A DNA stretch of 64,000 nucleotides from Morganella psychrotolerans (lineage in GTDB: Bacteria; Pseudomonadota; Gammaproteobacteria; Enterobacterales; Enterobacteriaceae). The translations under genes and the position numbers were made by a program. The first letter of the stretch is position 1. Each line of letters opens with the position of its first letter. The stretch lies in contig NZ_LZEX01000001.1 in the NCBI RefSeq assembly GCF_001676055.1, positions 641,377 to 705,376 on the forward strand. The letters run 5' to 3'. This document shows, piece by piece, positions 50,532-59,595 of the stretch. Below the pieces are notes generated by a model, which was not told where the DNA came from, ran no database searches, and was given only the letters and a program-made list of their open reading frames with translations.

Positions 50532-51203
50532 TCAGTCAGCATCAAATCCCAGCGCACGACAGGATAACGTCGTTACCTGGTGCAGAATGAGCACCAGTTC
50601 ATTATCACTGATCCGCTCAAGCCCGCTGCGGCGGAGATAGGCTTTTTTTGCCACTACAAATCCCAGAATCTGCCCGATCAGCGCGTGTGCGGTAATAATG
50701 GCAGCCTGCATATCCGTCCGGGGATCTGCCAGACAGATAAGAGATGTCAGCCGCTCGTGAACCGGCAGGATAAACGTTTGATAGATAACATCATAGTGCT
50801 CAGTCTGCTCCAGTTGCTCGCGCAGGATCAATTGTGCATACAGTGCATGATCAGGCGACAACAGCGCCTGCCCCAGGCCATTCATCAGACTGACTAACAC
50901 ACGTCTGAGTGACTCTTTGTCCGGTTCCGGTTGCTGCATAAGCTGCTGCAATGCAAAATCCGCCTGTGGTGCATTTGTCATCGCCGCCAAATCGTCTGTA
51001 ATTTTCCGGATAACCGCGGCATACACGCCCTGCTTTCCGTCCAGATGATACGGAATAGCCGATTGATTGACACCGGCTTCCTCCGCCAACTGCCGGGTAC
51101 GGACACCATTCACCCCGTAGAGCGCAAACAGGCGGATCCCTGTCTGTATCAGCTTCTCTCTGGTTTGTTCCGATGATGCGGAGTGTTTATTCGTTTTTTG
51201 CAT
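50532..51203 (-). CDS. TetR/AcrR family regulator (CecR-like)
   Basis: A 223-residue regulator. N-terminal HTH: LIQTGIRLFALYGVNGVRTRQLAEEAGVNQSAIPYHL (~residues 20-55). C-terminal domain resembles the DUF1956/CecR type (LRRVLVSLMNGLGQALLSPD; MQAAIITAHALIGQILGFVV). It lies 24 bases after the M24-family gene and is probably in its operon. The 24-bp palindrome before that operon is its likely operator, giving autoregulation. Confidence 0.85.
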   Translation of the reverse strand: MQKTNKHSASSEQTREKLIQTGIRLFALYGVNGVRTRQLAEEAGVNQSAIPYHLDGKQGVYAAVIRKITDDLAAMTNAPQADFALQQLMQQPEPDKESLRRVLVSLMNGLGQALLSPDHALYAQLILREQLEQTEHYDVIYQTFILPVHERLTSLICLADPRTDMQAAIITAHALIGQILGFVVAKKAYLRRSGLERISDNELVLILHQVTTLSCRALGFDAD

Positions 51204-51227
51204 ATACTGCGGTTACCCATCAGAATG

Positions 51228-52502
51228 TCAGATATCAGCGCGCATCAGCCTGGTCGAGTTATCGTTGAGTTCAATCCCTGCGTTTTTCCCGACAATCACT
51301 GTGCCGCCTAAGTTACACAGATGATAGCCAAAGGCACAGTTTGGTTCAAATGCAAAGCTCATTCCTGCCTGCAAAACTAATTCACGCCCCGGGTTTGGCA
51401 AACGCTCCACTTTGCGGTAACGACTTACCAGCGGCAGTGATTCAATACCCGGTGCTGTCCCGAACCCTATTGGTCCGTAAGGATTGATGCTGTGAATGAG
51501 CGGATGTACATGCCAGCCACCGGAAGCGAGTAATGGTTTTTCCATCTCATCAACCACTTCCCCGAATGTTACCCCCTCTTTCAGATAGCTTACCCCTATT
51601 TCATAACATTCCCGCGCGACTTGCGCTGCTTTTTCCAGTTCCGGATGAATTTTACCGACGGCAACTGCGGCCTGGTGCTGTGTTTCATACATTCCATACA
51701 GTGCGAAAATCTCTGACAATACAATATCACCACGCTCAATTTCCCGTGGGCGCTGAGAGCGATACTGCCAGGCCGGTTGTCCCCAACCAATATATTCAGG
51801 ACCGGATCCAAGTAAGATTTCAGCCGTGAAGCCGCCCGCAGAAAGACATGTTGCCGTCACTGCCGCTGCAATATCAGCCTCGCTGTTGCCCGGTACTGCC
51901 GTCACCCGCATTATTTCGCTCATCGCCTCACCAATAGCGGCTGCATGGCGGATATGTACCAGTTCTTCCTCACTTTTTACTGATGCGCGGACAAAAAAGT
52001 CGCGGTAAACCGGCACAATCTCCGCCTGCGGATACGCTTCTTTAATTCCGGTTAAGGTATTGAACGGCATCGCACCATCAAAATAAAACGGCGGATATGG
52101 CTCCAGACCGATGACCCCGATTTGTGCTGTCGCCGGGACATTAATTTCTTTCAGTAATGCGCCGATATTGCGCCCGGTTTTCCCGACCATGATCTGCTCC
52201 GGTGATAACCATTGATTATCTCCCCGCATAGCCGCCTGCATGTGGTCAGCTATCATCATCGGCGCAAATGTCACCACGATCGGGTCATTATCCTGATAAA
52301 AAATCACCACTGACCCGAGACGGTCATTGGTAAAATAATGATCCACACAAAAAGGTGCAGGTGCCGCCGATTCCCGGTCACCATAAACGATCAAAACATC
52401 TAAATTGCGCTGACGCATGATGTCACGAGCCAGCTCCCAGCGGCGATCCCGCTCCTGTAAAGAAAAACTATCCGGAATAGCAGAACGTAATGTTTTCATC
52501 AT
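51228..52502 (-). CDS. M24 (pita-bread fold) family protein, metal ligands not conserved
   Basis: A ~424-residue protein like Xaa-Pro aminopeptidase/creatinase. Residues 1-160 form a creatinase-N domain. The catalytic-domain-like part has GDIVLSEIFALYGMYETQHQ, HPLIHSINPYGPIGFG and SFAFEPNCAF. In true M24 peptidases five ligands Asp, Asp, His, Glu, Glu bind two metals. Here the first Asp is Glu (SEI), the second is Gln (ETQ), and the last Glu is Gly (LGGTVIVG). Only His and one Glu remain, as in metal-free creatinase. So it is probably a hydrolase of a different, maybe guanidino-type, substrate. Start at ATG 52502 (or 52499). Confidence 0.78.
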   Translation of the reverse strand: MMKTLRSAIPDSFSLQERDRRWELARDIMRQRNLDVLIVYGDRESAAPAPFCVDHYFTNDRLGSVVIFYQDNDPIVVTFAPMMIADHMQAAMRGDNQWLSPEQIMVGKTGRNIGALLKEINVPATAQIGVIGLEPYPPFYFDGAMPFNTLTGIKEAYPQAEIVPVYRDFFVRASVKSEEELVHIRHAAAIGEAMSEIMRVTAVPGNSEADIAAAVTATCLSAGGFTAEILLGSGPEYIGWGQPAWQYRSQRPREIERGDIVLSEIFALYGMYETQHQAAVAVGKIHPELEKAAQVARECYEIGVSYLKEGVTFGEVVDEMEKPLLASGGWHVHPLIHSINPYGPIGFGTAPGIESLPLVSRYRKVERLPNPGRELVLQAGMSFAFEPNCAFGYHLCNLGGTVIVGKNAGIELNDNSTRLMRADI

Positions 52503-52513
52503 CGACCCCATTA

Positions 52514-52537
52514 ATTAATTCATTTGAATGAATTAAT
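52514..52537. promoter_or_regulatory. 24-bp perfect palindromic operator, probable TetR site
   Basis: ATTAATTCATT-TG-AATGAATTAAT: 11-bp arms with a two-base centre, 11 bases before the M24-family start. TetR-family operators are typically such palindromes, and a TetR gene is in the same operon. Confidence 0.8.
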
Positions 52538-52677
52538 ATCGTAGGCAATGCACAGAAAGACGTCAATCATAAGATCAAAAATGATCCCGGTGACACAGAA
52601 CAAAGAAAAATCAATTGATTGTTTTATCTGCTAATTTAAAATAATCCACACGAATATTTGCGCACAAAAAGCTAAAA

Positions 52678-53112
52678 ATGAATACAACTTATCTCTATAT
52701 CCGGCTTTACCCAAATAAGATGATTATCCGGGATGTCTGTTCGCACCGGGAAGTGACAGAAACCGCGGAAGTACCATTTACAACCAGTCGCCTGCTTGTG
52801 GGGGATATGCTCTCTGCGGCAAAAACACTGCAAAAAGCTGTTTTACAACTGGATCCCCCCCGCCCGTTATGGAAAAAACTCTTGCCGCAAAATTATGCCG
52901 TACTTATTCATCCCATGGAAATGAGGGAAGGCGGGCTGTGTAATGTTGAAAAACGTATTTTCCGGGAATTAGCCGGCTTTATTTCTGCCCGTAAACAGTC
53001 CGTCAAAGCCTGGGTGTGTGATCATCCGGAGATACAGCCTGATCAATTTGTATCGGATGTATTATCAGGTCGTTTCAAAGGGGAAAAAGAAGATAACACC
53101 AGTACTGATTAA
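52678..53112 (+). CDS. yjaA: YjaA family stress response protein
   Basis: A 144-residue protein aligning along its length with E. coli YjaA as I remember it: LYIRLYPNKMIIRDVCSHRE, SRLLVGDMLSAAKTLQKAVL and MEMREGGLCNVEKRIFRELA. YjaA is linked to stress such as acid, peroxide and biofilm growth; its biochemistry is unknown. A hairpin (AGCAGCAG / CTGCTGCT) lies at 53120-53142. Confidence 0.75.
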   Translation: MNTTYLYIRLYPNKMIIRDVCSHREVTETAEVPFTTSRLLVGDMLSAAKTLQKAVLQLDPPRPLWKKLLPQNYAVLIHPMEMREGGLCNVEKRIFRELAGFISARKQSVKAWVCDHPEIQPDQFVSDVLSGRFKGEKEDNTSTD

Positions 53113-53515
53113 TACAGAGAGCAGCAGAAATACACTGCTGCTGTTCTGCTATCAGAGATAAAACCTTTTACTATAAATCCGGACATTTCGAGTTTAATTA
53201 AAATTAAATTAAGGTGACATAGTGTATATGACAATATGTGAGTTAAGTTGATAATAATAAAAGAAGCTGTATCACGAAATAAAATTAACGATTTACAAAC
53301 CATTTCATACCTTACAAAAAATAAATTAACCAATTGTTTATTATGGTAATTTTGTTAATTTACCTTATGTGACAACATCAGTATTTGTCAGTTTTATTTA
53401 GAATTGAAAATATTATCATTGTTTATGTACATTCTGTTGTGCGGCGAAAAAAACAGGAATATGTTTCATCCATACCCGCAAACGCCGGTATCAACCCAAT
53501 CCTGAGGATATCAAA
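53113..53515. other. AT-rich intergenic region
   Basis: About 400 bases, strongly AT-rich, hold only the hairpin at 53120-53142 and the presumed promoter of the small secreted protein. A 74-codon reverse frame (53109-53333) lacks an SD and has AT-driven composition; it is not supported as a gene. Confidence 0.5.
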
Positions 53516-53734
53516 ATGAAACGTTCTGTTATTATTGTCGCTACACTGGCCAGCTTACTTTCTTATGGTGCAATGGCATCTACATCTTCACCGGCTGTTT
53601 CAGCAGCACACTCCGGTATTTCTGCCTCGAAAGCGGAAAATAATGCAAAGATTATTAAGCATGACGCTAAAGTTAAAAGTGAGAAAGGGAAAAAAAGTAA
53701 AAAAATGAAAGAGGATAAACAGGGCGCGATCTGA
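53516..53734 (+). CDS. Small secreted lysine-rich protein
   Basis: A 72-residue protein with Sec signal peptide (MKRSVIIVATLASLLSYGAMA) and a short, very basic mature part (SEKGKKSKKMKEDKQG). SD GAGGAT. Size and composition recall acid-shock type periplasmic proteins, but no homology is claimed. It ends at a strong terminator. Confidence 0.65.
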   Translation: MKRSVIIVATLASLLSYGAMASTSSPAVSAAHSGISASKAENNAKIIKHDAKVKSEKGKKSKKMKEDKQGAI

Positions 53735-53789
53735 TCATTATTAAACTGTTATCCATGGGTTATTCAGACGCCTGATAAGGCGATATAAA

Positions 53790-53814
53790 AACCTCCCGTT
53801 TTCCGGGAGGTTTT
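53790..53814 (+). terminator. Rho-independent terminator
   Basis: AACCTCCCG-TTTTC-CGGGAGGTT then TTTC, about 55 bases after the small secreted protein gene. Confidence 0.8.
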
Positions 53815-53830
53815 CATCCGTATTACCCGG

Positions 53831-53926
53831 TTATTTCATCACTAACGCAATAATAAAGATGACGACTGCCATGCAGGTAAAGAAACTAATAGGGTATACC
53901 ATTGTACTTTTCGTGATTGGCATCAT
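53831..53926 (-). CDS. 31-residue single-pass membrane protein
   Basis: MMPITKSTMVYPISFFTCMA... continues into a hydrophobic helix (VVIFIIALVM) and ends in Lys. SD AGGAG lies eight bases before ATG. An ORF with a good SD, single TM helix and stand-alone position is the profile of real enterobacterial small membrane proteins. No known name. Confidence 0.6.
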   Translation of the reverse strand: MMPITKSTMVYPISFFTCMAVVIFIIALVMK

Positions 53927-54107
53927 GATCAGATCTCCTGTAAACCTTGCTTAGTATTTTATAGCCTGAGCCTTAAAAAATGCTCCTGACTATTTAAAGG
54001 CAACAGAAGATATAAATAAAGCTTATAGATCACAAAACCAGATAATAAAGCCCAAAAGCCACTTTATCGTATTTTAGTAACAGAACGCCGATTTTACTGA
54101 TATTTAT

Positions 54108-54912
54108 CTAAATAACGACCATCACCAAAAGAACAAAAACCAGCAGCCCGAGATAGGATTTAGCATAAAATCTGTCCGGAATCCGGCCAATCAGTGGTGC
54201 ACTTAATTTTTGCCCCAGCCAGGAGCCGGCAACCAGTAAAATAAATGCCTGAACATCCACATAACCGGCAAAACCACGGCCCGGCACTGCAGTATCATTC
54301 CACGCCATCACAATGTAAGTCAGGGTTCCCGCCAACGCCATCGGCAGGGATAACGGATTCGCCATCGCGGTTGCCTGTGCCATCTTAGCACCACGCCTGC
54401 GCATCAGCGGAACAGTCATCACACTACCCCCCACTCCCAGAAATGCAGCGACAATACCGATTGTTGTGCCGGTAATGGCAGTCACTCCGCCCGACATCGG
54501 ACGGACAGCACCCGCCGCCTGTGTCACAAAACCCGGACGGAAAAAACTATCCAGCAACGTTATCACCAAATAGCTGATAAAAATCCACTTAACCCATATA
54601 CCTTTCATCGATATTGCAAATATAGCACCCAAAACAGCGCCTGATGCAATATAGCCGACCAGAGGACGAACCAGGCACCAGTCAATCATTCCTGTTTGAT
54701 GCTGACGAAAAGTTGCCATTGACGCACTGAATATCATAACGCAGGTGGATGTCGCCACCGCAATGTGCATTGCCGCATCACAGATCCTGCTGTCAATACC
54801 CGTGGTTAACAGTGCATACAGCAGCGGAACAATAAAAAAAACCACCGCCAAAACCAAATAACACCGTTGTCGACCCGACAATACAGCCACACATTAATAA
54901 CAGTAAAATCAT
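54108..54912 (-). pseudogene. TauE/SafE family permease, frame broken in a homopolymer
   Basis: A sulfite-exporter TauE/SafE-type permease. The N-terminal helix MILLLLMCGCIVGSTTVLFG and Gly-rich FGFGGGFF lie in one frame, and the rest (VPLLYALLTTG ... VGGSVMTVPLMRRRGA, eight or so TM helices) in another. The switch is at A8 (54834-54841); with seven, the reading is GFGGGFFIVPLLYALL, 267 residues. The start could also be 54945. Export of sulfite, sulfonates or other organic anions is the family role. Confidence 0.8.
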
Positions 54913-55072
54913 TGTATTCAATCCGGAAACTATAACTGTAACCATACTATAAACGGCAGTCAGACAATAATCTTTTGCATATAAGACAACCATCATTGTG
55001 TTTCAGCCAGAGAATACCGTGCTGATATTTTGTCATTCCGGACACATCGTTGCAGACATAAAATACAAAAAA

Positions 55073-55114
55073 ATAAGGCTCACCACGTTAACAACACCCC
55101 GCAGTGAGCCTTAT
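55073..55114 (-). terminator. Terminator-like inverted repeat after the YegP gene
   Basis: ATAAGGCTCA ... TGAGCCTTAT, 10-bp arms separated by 22 bases, lies just past the stop of the DUF1508 gene, with T/A-rich flanks. Confidence 0.6.
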
Positions 55115-55134
55115 ATATTTAAAACAATACCTTA

Positions 55135-55320
55135 TCAGATAAGGTCTTTAATTACTTCAGATGATCCGTTTTTCTGTATTGATGCAATACCGTTTAATGC
55201 CCCCTGCTTTGAGGCATACATTTCACTGGTTGCAATAATTTCATGGTTTCCGGCTTTCAGAACAAAATAGTACGGTTGCGGTGTATCTTTCGTGGATTTC
55301 TTTAATTCGTAATACCCCAT
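55135..55320 (-). CDS. YegP family (DUF1508) protein
   Basis: A 61-residue protein with one DUF1508 repeat: YYFVLKAGNHEIIATSEMYASKQGALNGI. E. coli YegP has two such repeats in about 110 residues, so this is the single-repeat form. Cytosolic; function not established. Own promoter region AT-rich, hairpin after stop. Confidence 0.85.
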   Translation of the reverse strand: MGYYELKKSTKDTPQPYYFVLKAGNHEIIATSEMYASKQGALNGIASIQKNGSSEVIKDLI

Positions 55321-55498
55321 AACAAGCTCCTTGAATTGAAAATCATGTTAAAGCGGACATTCGTTATTTCTCCAACAGTATAGTTAATACTACGTAAAAA
55401 GGAGAAGCGGATAACTAAAAAAAGATAAATGGTTCATTTTTACAAAAAACGAACCGTTTCCGCAGGATAATTGATATGAGATTCATGAGTAAATATAC

Positions 55499-55990
55499 TT
55501 ATTTACTGCCAATCATCAATAAATATGATATTCCGTCACAGGTAAACCGCCCTGCTTCTCTCATTCCTGATTTCAGATGAGCCTGAACAGACCGCACGTT
55601 GTCCTGGTTAATAAACGCAACCGGCTTTCCTTTATTCAGTTCACACATTGTTTTATAAAGCGACTGAAGCACGCCTTGCCCGCGATAATCAGCATCAATA
55701 CATACCGGGCCGTAAAACCAGTTATTTTCCAGCAATGCATTAAATTGATCTGATATTTGCTGTGTAACCGGTGAAACGGATGCGGCTCCGGGCGAAAAAC
55801 TAAACAGAACACCGACAAGGGTATTTCCGGTTTCTGCGACAACCGTATGAAGAGAATGTATAAACATACTTTCCACTTTTTCCGGAGGGTATTCTCCGAG
55901 CAAGCCCCCCTGCCGGGACTGTGCATTAGCCTGTAATAGTGCAGTGACCTGTGTGCAATCTTCTTTTGTCATCAGTCGGCAGCGGATCAT
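55499..55990 (-). CDS. GNAT family N-acetyltransferase
   Basis: A 163-residue protein starting MIRCRLMTKEDCTQVTALLQ at 55990, SD GGAG. The acetyl-CoA site is GPVCIDADYRGQGVLQSLYK (~100-120), followed by VAFINQDNVRSVQAHLKSGM. The longer frame from 56044 lacks an SD. Substrate unknown. Confidence 0.82.
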   Translation of the reverse strand: MIRCRLMTKEDCTQVTALLQANAQSRQGGLLGEYPPEKVESMFIHSLHTVVAETGNTLVGVLFSFSPGAASVSPVTQQISDQFNALLENNWFYGPVCIDADYRGQGVLQSLYKTMCELNKGKPVAFINQDNVRSVQAHLKSGMREAGRFTCDGISYLLMIGSK

Positions 55991-56118
55991 ATTTTCTCCG
56001 TTTTGGTGGTTGCTTTTATACCTTTTGCTAAACTGGTGGCACAATACCGGAAATACCGAACAGAATTCATTTCACTGCAATTTATCCGGCAGCTTGCCCT
56101 GTGATTTATACTGATACA

Positions 56119-56148
56119 TAAAAAAAGCCACCGGTATAACCGATGGCT
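56119..56148 (-). terminator. Rho-independent terminator after the YdcH-like gene
   Basis: GCCATCGG / CCGGTGGC hairpin followed by seven T on the minus strand, 12 bases past the stop. Confidence 0.85.
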
Positions 56149-56159
56149 GTAAACAGTAT

Positions 56160-56381
56160 TTATTCATCTTCAGGCGGGTTTTTGAGGATCTGATGAATTT
56201 CCTCTTTCAATCGTAACTTCTGTTTTTTTAATTCCACAACTTCATCACCATAGCCTCTCCTGTCAGAGTGCTCTAACCGGGCTATTTCATGGTCGAGTTG
56301 GTTATGCTTATCAAAAAGTGTACGAAAATTGAGATTGTTCTGGCGCAGATGGGAGATCAAATCACGATATTCCGGAAACAT
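56160..56381 (-). CDS. YdcH family (DUF465) protein
   Basis: A 73-residue coiled-coil protein typical of DUF465: MFPEYRDLISHLRQNNLNFR, FDKHNQLDHEIARLEHSDRR, VVELKKQKLRLKEEIHQILK. Widespread in Enterobacterales and cytosolic; function unknown. Confidence 0.9.
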   Translation of the reverse strand: MFPEYRDLISHLRQNNLNFRTLFDKHNQLDHEIARLEHSDRRGYGDEVVELKKQKLRLKEEIHQILKNPPEDE

Positions 56382-56659
56382 AGTTATATTACCTTTTGTC
56401 AGTGACTATATTCTCATCATCTCCCATTTTTTTCTGTAACGCAAAGGGTTCCTTGCAAGACCGTGAGTTCCGCAATTTTAAAATACAGATTATCTGAGCT
56501 CCGGTAAAACGGACTGATTCCGTCATAACATCTGCTGATTTTATGGCAGAAGATTTATACCCAATGTCATTCAAAATGCAGCTAATAAATCTGTAATTTG
56601 AATGAATAAGGGTATAATTATTCAAAAAATAGTGACCGCCACATAACAGTTAAGTTTAA

Positions 56660-57326
56660 TTAAATCTCCTCGGCCAGCACTATAATACCGAGTCCTAAAA
56701 TTTGAAGTGGTGATGTGATAACATCTAATGTAAGAGTAACAGGGGTCATTACTTCCGAAAAACCTTTTGACGCCCCTCTTGTCTTATATTCGTAGAATCC
56801 AATAGTAAACGGGTGATAGAATGTTAATTGCTGAGAATAATTACGATTTATATTTTTTCTGTGGACAGTACCTGACAGTCTAGATAATTCCAATAAGCAG
56901 GTATCGTCCGCGCAGACAAAACCGTAGCTGTTCAACGTTTTTTTTCACGTCCTCTGATTTCCACATATATCGGAGTGTTAACTGCCCATCAAACTTCTTT
57001 CTGCCATTTTTAATAATAAATTTAGTTATACCGATTACTTCAATGTCACGGCGCTCTATTTTCGGATCATTTAGTAACTTAACCAGATTGTCTGTACCCT
57101 CAGTAAGCAGATAGTCAAATGTATTACCGACAAAAACATATCCCTTATTTCCATCCCTGTCCTGTGCCTGTGATAAGCCGGTGATAGTATCACTTTTCCA
57201 TTCATTTAATGTCCCGCGGCCGGTATCAGTATGCTTTACCAACATAGTAGTAAAGCAACCGGAAAGGATAAAACCAACCGATAATACAACCAGTAACTTT
57301 GCCAGCCAATTATAATTAATGCGCAT
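56660..57326 (-). pseudogene. Predicted lipoprotein, frame broken in a homopolymer
   Basis: Start MRINYNWLAKLLVVLSVGFI at 57326, lipobox ILSGCFTT. The frame runs to SEDVKK then shifts at A8 (coding strand; 56938-56945). With seven A it continues DVKKTLNSYGFVCADDTCLL to the stop at 56660, 221 residues, ending in a hydrophobic segment VTLTLDVITSPLQILGLGII. Two Cys in the C-terminal half. Family not recognised; the lipobox and neighbouring T6SS immunity lipoproteins make an immunity-type role possible. Confidence 0.6.
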
Positions 57327-57593
57327 ACTTCTCCTTATGAAAATAATCATTGTTATCGGATAATTATCTTATTTACTTTTTCGTTCTGCTTCACAAACAT
57401 CCATAAAAATATTTCAAACCCGTCAATTTTAATTTAATTAAAATTTACACCATATAAAATAATGGTAATTATCTATACAAAAAACGTTATCATCATATTA
57501 ATTAATAACAATAACTCTATTCAGGAAAATATGAAAAACACAAAAGAAGATTATTACTGTTCAGCATGGGTTTTGATTTTTTCGTATACATCC

Positions 57594-57863
57594 CTAATCC
57601 TTTGCTACCAGAAAACATCCCCTGGGACAACCACAGTCCACATGATGCCCTTCCAATGCTACAGGAATTCCTTGTATTTTCATCATAGGACTACCTTCAG
57701 TGATAACGCCGGTTGAATCACATCGCGGGCAATAAACGGCATCTCCCAAACAGGCTATTTCGTCTTTCTGTGTGGCAAACAAATGTCCGCTTAATACAGT
57801 TCCATCTGTATTGGTACTATCATTTTTAATGATGATTTTATGCTGATTTATTTTCCCTCTCAT
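57594..57863 (-). CDS. PAAR-domain protein
   Basis: An 89-residue protein: GDAVYCPRCDSTGVITEGSP and IPVALEGHHVDCGC show the PAAR repeat pattern with cysteines and His for the zinc tip. PAAR proteins sharpen the VgrG spike of the T6SS. SD GAGGA. It follows the immunity-lipoprotein tandem, so the island spans from VgrG to here. 57351-57593 upstream of the next gene is AT-rich and shows nothing else. Confidence 0.75.
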   Translation of the reverse strand: MRGKINQHKIIIKNDSTNTDGTVLSGHLFATQKDEIACLGDAVYCPRCDSTGVITEGSPMMKIQGIPVALEGHHVDCGCPRGCFLVAKD

Positions 57864-57971
57864 ATAGTCCTCTTATTATCGATAATAAATACAGTGAACA
57901 GTAATGTTCTGCATAACTTATTCAGATACATTCATGGGTTTTCTCCGTGACATCAAAATCAGCAGCTATTG

Positions 57972-58748
57972 TTATTTTTTCTGCATCGCGTCACGCATTT
58001 CTACCAGTTTTTTTATAGTCAGGATAAATTTCTGAATTGTATTCAATCTCACCATTGGGGTATTTAAGAGAGGTTTTATTCTCTGGTTTTTTTTCTTTAA
58101 CACCAGTCCAGTAACTGATCATATCTCTTTCATAATTTATGGTGATATGAACATTTTTTTGTGCCGGATAGCCTGTAGGTTAAGGTTCTATCTGAACCTG
58201 TAAGTCTGAATGTTTTTTTTATACCCATCAAGAAAAGATTCACGTACCAATGGAAATAATAACAATGATTCACTAAAGTCTCCCCTGTGAGGGATATACC
58301 CACCATTAAACGCCTGCGGCGCATTATTATCAGTAATAAACACTGCCTCAAAACCAAAATTATCCGTAATAATAGGGTCAATTGTCTGCGGATTTTTTAG
58401 TTTTACCTCAAATTTAATATTACTGAGCTGCCAGTCACAATACCCGCCTCCACTGACCGGGATATCAGCGGTGACATTACCTGCGGATGTGGCGGACAAC
58501 GGGTATTTTGTACTGTTGAATCCCGGTACCTCATACGATTTTCCGCTGCCGCTTGTCCGGGTTCGGGTACATTTTTTTGAGCGATACATGGCGGACAGCG
58601 GCAGGGACTCCAGGTCATCCGGCACCGTAGCAGAAAAATGAATTTTCCGGCTGTCAACCGAGGGGGATAGTGTGGTGCTGTAGGAGCAGCCTGTAAGTAC
58701 GACTGGTGATAATAATAAGGTAATAAACAGATTATTTTGTAAATTCAT
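57972..58748 (-). pseudogene. T6SS immunity-type lipoprotein, copy 1 (three homopolymer frameshifts)
   Basis: A paralogue of the next two genes. Signal and lipobox LTGCSYSTT, then the conserved VDSRKIHFSATVPDDLESLP. The frame breaks at T8 58213-58220, T7 58154-58160 and T7 58008-58014. Removing one base at each restores exactly 258 codons, the length of copies 2 and 3. Copy 2 has A7 where copy 1 has A8 at the first site. Likely Tli-type periplasmic inhibitor of the cognate lipase; diverged most in the middle and C-terminus. Confidence 0.7.
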
Positions 58749-58784
58749 GGGTTTTCTCCGTGACATCGAAACCAGCAGCTATTG

Positions 58785-59559
58785 TTATTTTTTCTGCATC
58801 GCGTCACGCATTTCTACCAGTTTTTTTATAGTTGGGGTAGCTCTCTGATTCTCTTTCTTCTTCACCATTTGGATAGGTAATAACACTCCTGTTCCCCTCT
58901 TTTTTTTCTTTCACGCCGACCCAATGGATTATCATGTTTTTTTCATAATTAACAGTAAGATGGATATTATCTGAACCTGATAATCGGTAGGTTTGCATAT
59001 CGTTTTCACCCACCAACAAAAATGTTTTTTTATACCCACCAAGGAAAAACTCACGCATAAGAGGGAACAACAATATTGATTTGCTAAAATCCCCCCGGTG
59101 ATTTTCATACCCGCCGTTAAATGCCTGTGGGGCATTATTATCGGTAATAAACACCGTTTCGAAACCATGGTTAACCTTGATTTCAGGGTCAACTTCCTGC
59201 GGATTCTTTAGTTTTACCTCAAATTTAATATTACTCAGCGTCCAGTCACAGCTTCCCCCGCCCTCTGCCGGAATATCGGCGGAAAATACCCCCGGAGACA
59301 CCCTGGTCAGCGGGTATTTTTCAGCATTAAACCCGGGAACCGTGTAAGAATCCCCGTTACCTTTGGTGCGGGTTTTCCGGCACTTTTCTGAGCGGTACAT
59401 GGCGGACAGCGGCAGGGACTCCAGGTCATCCGGCACCGTGGCAGAAAAATGAATTTTCCGGCTGTCAACCGGGGGCGATAGTGTGGTGCAGTAGGAGCAG
59501 CCGCTTAATATTACCGATGATAACAACAGGGTAGTGATTACATTATTTTGTAAATTCAT
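58785..59559 (-). pseudogene. T6SS immunity-type lipoprotein, copy 2 (C-terminal homopolymer frameshift)
   Basis: Start MNLQNNVITTLLLSSVILSG at 59559, behind GGAG; lipobox ILSGCSYC. Open until near the end, where A7 (58821-58827) replaces the A6 of copy 3 and changes KKLVEMRDAMQKK to KKTGRNA. Deleting one base gives 258 codons. If the printed sequence is right the protein is 251 residues with an altered tail and could still work. Middle region differs from copy 3 (CRKTRTKGNGDSYTVPG), so recognition of a different effector is possible. Confidence 0.72.
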
Positions 59560-59595
59560 GGGTTTTCTCCGTGACATCAAAACCAGCAGCTATTG

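Noticed and set aside
53109..53333. 74-codon reverse frame after yjaA
   Set aside because: AT-driven composition, no SD, overlaps the end of yjaA; treated as non-coding.
56389..56625. 78-codon reverse frame upstream of the YdcH-like gene
   Set aside because: No SD, compositionally random and not similar to anything recognised.
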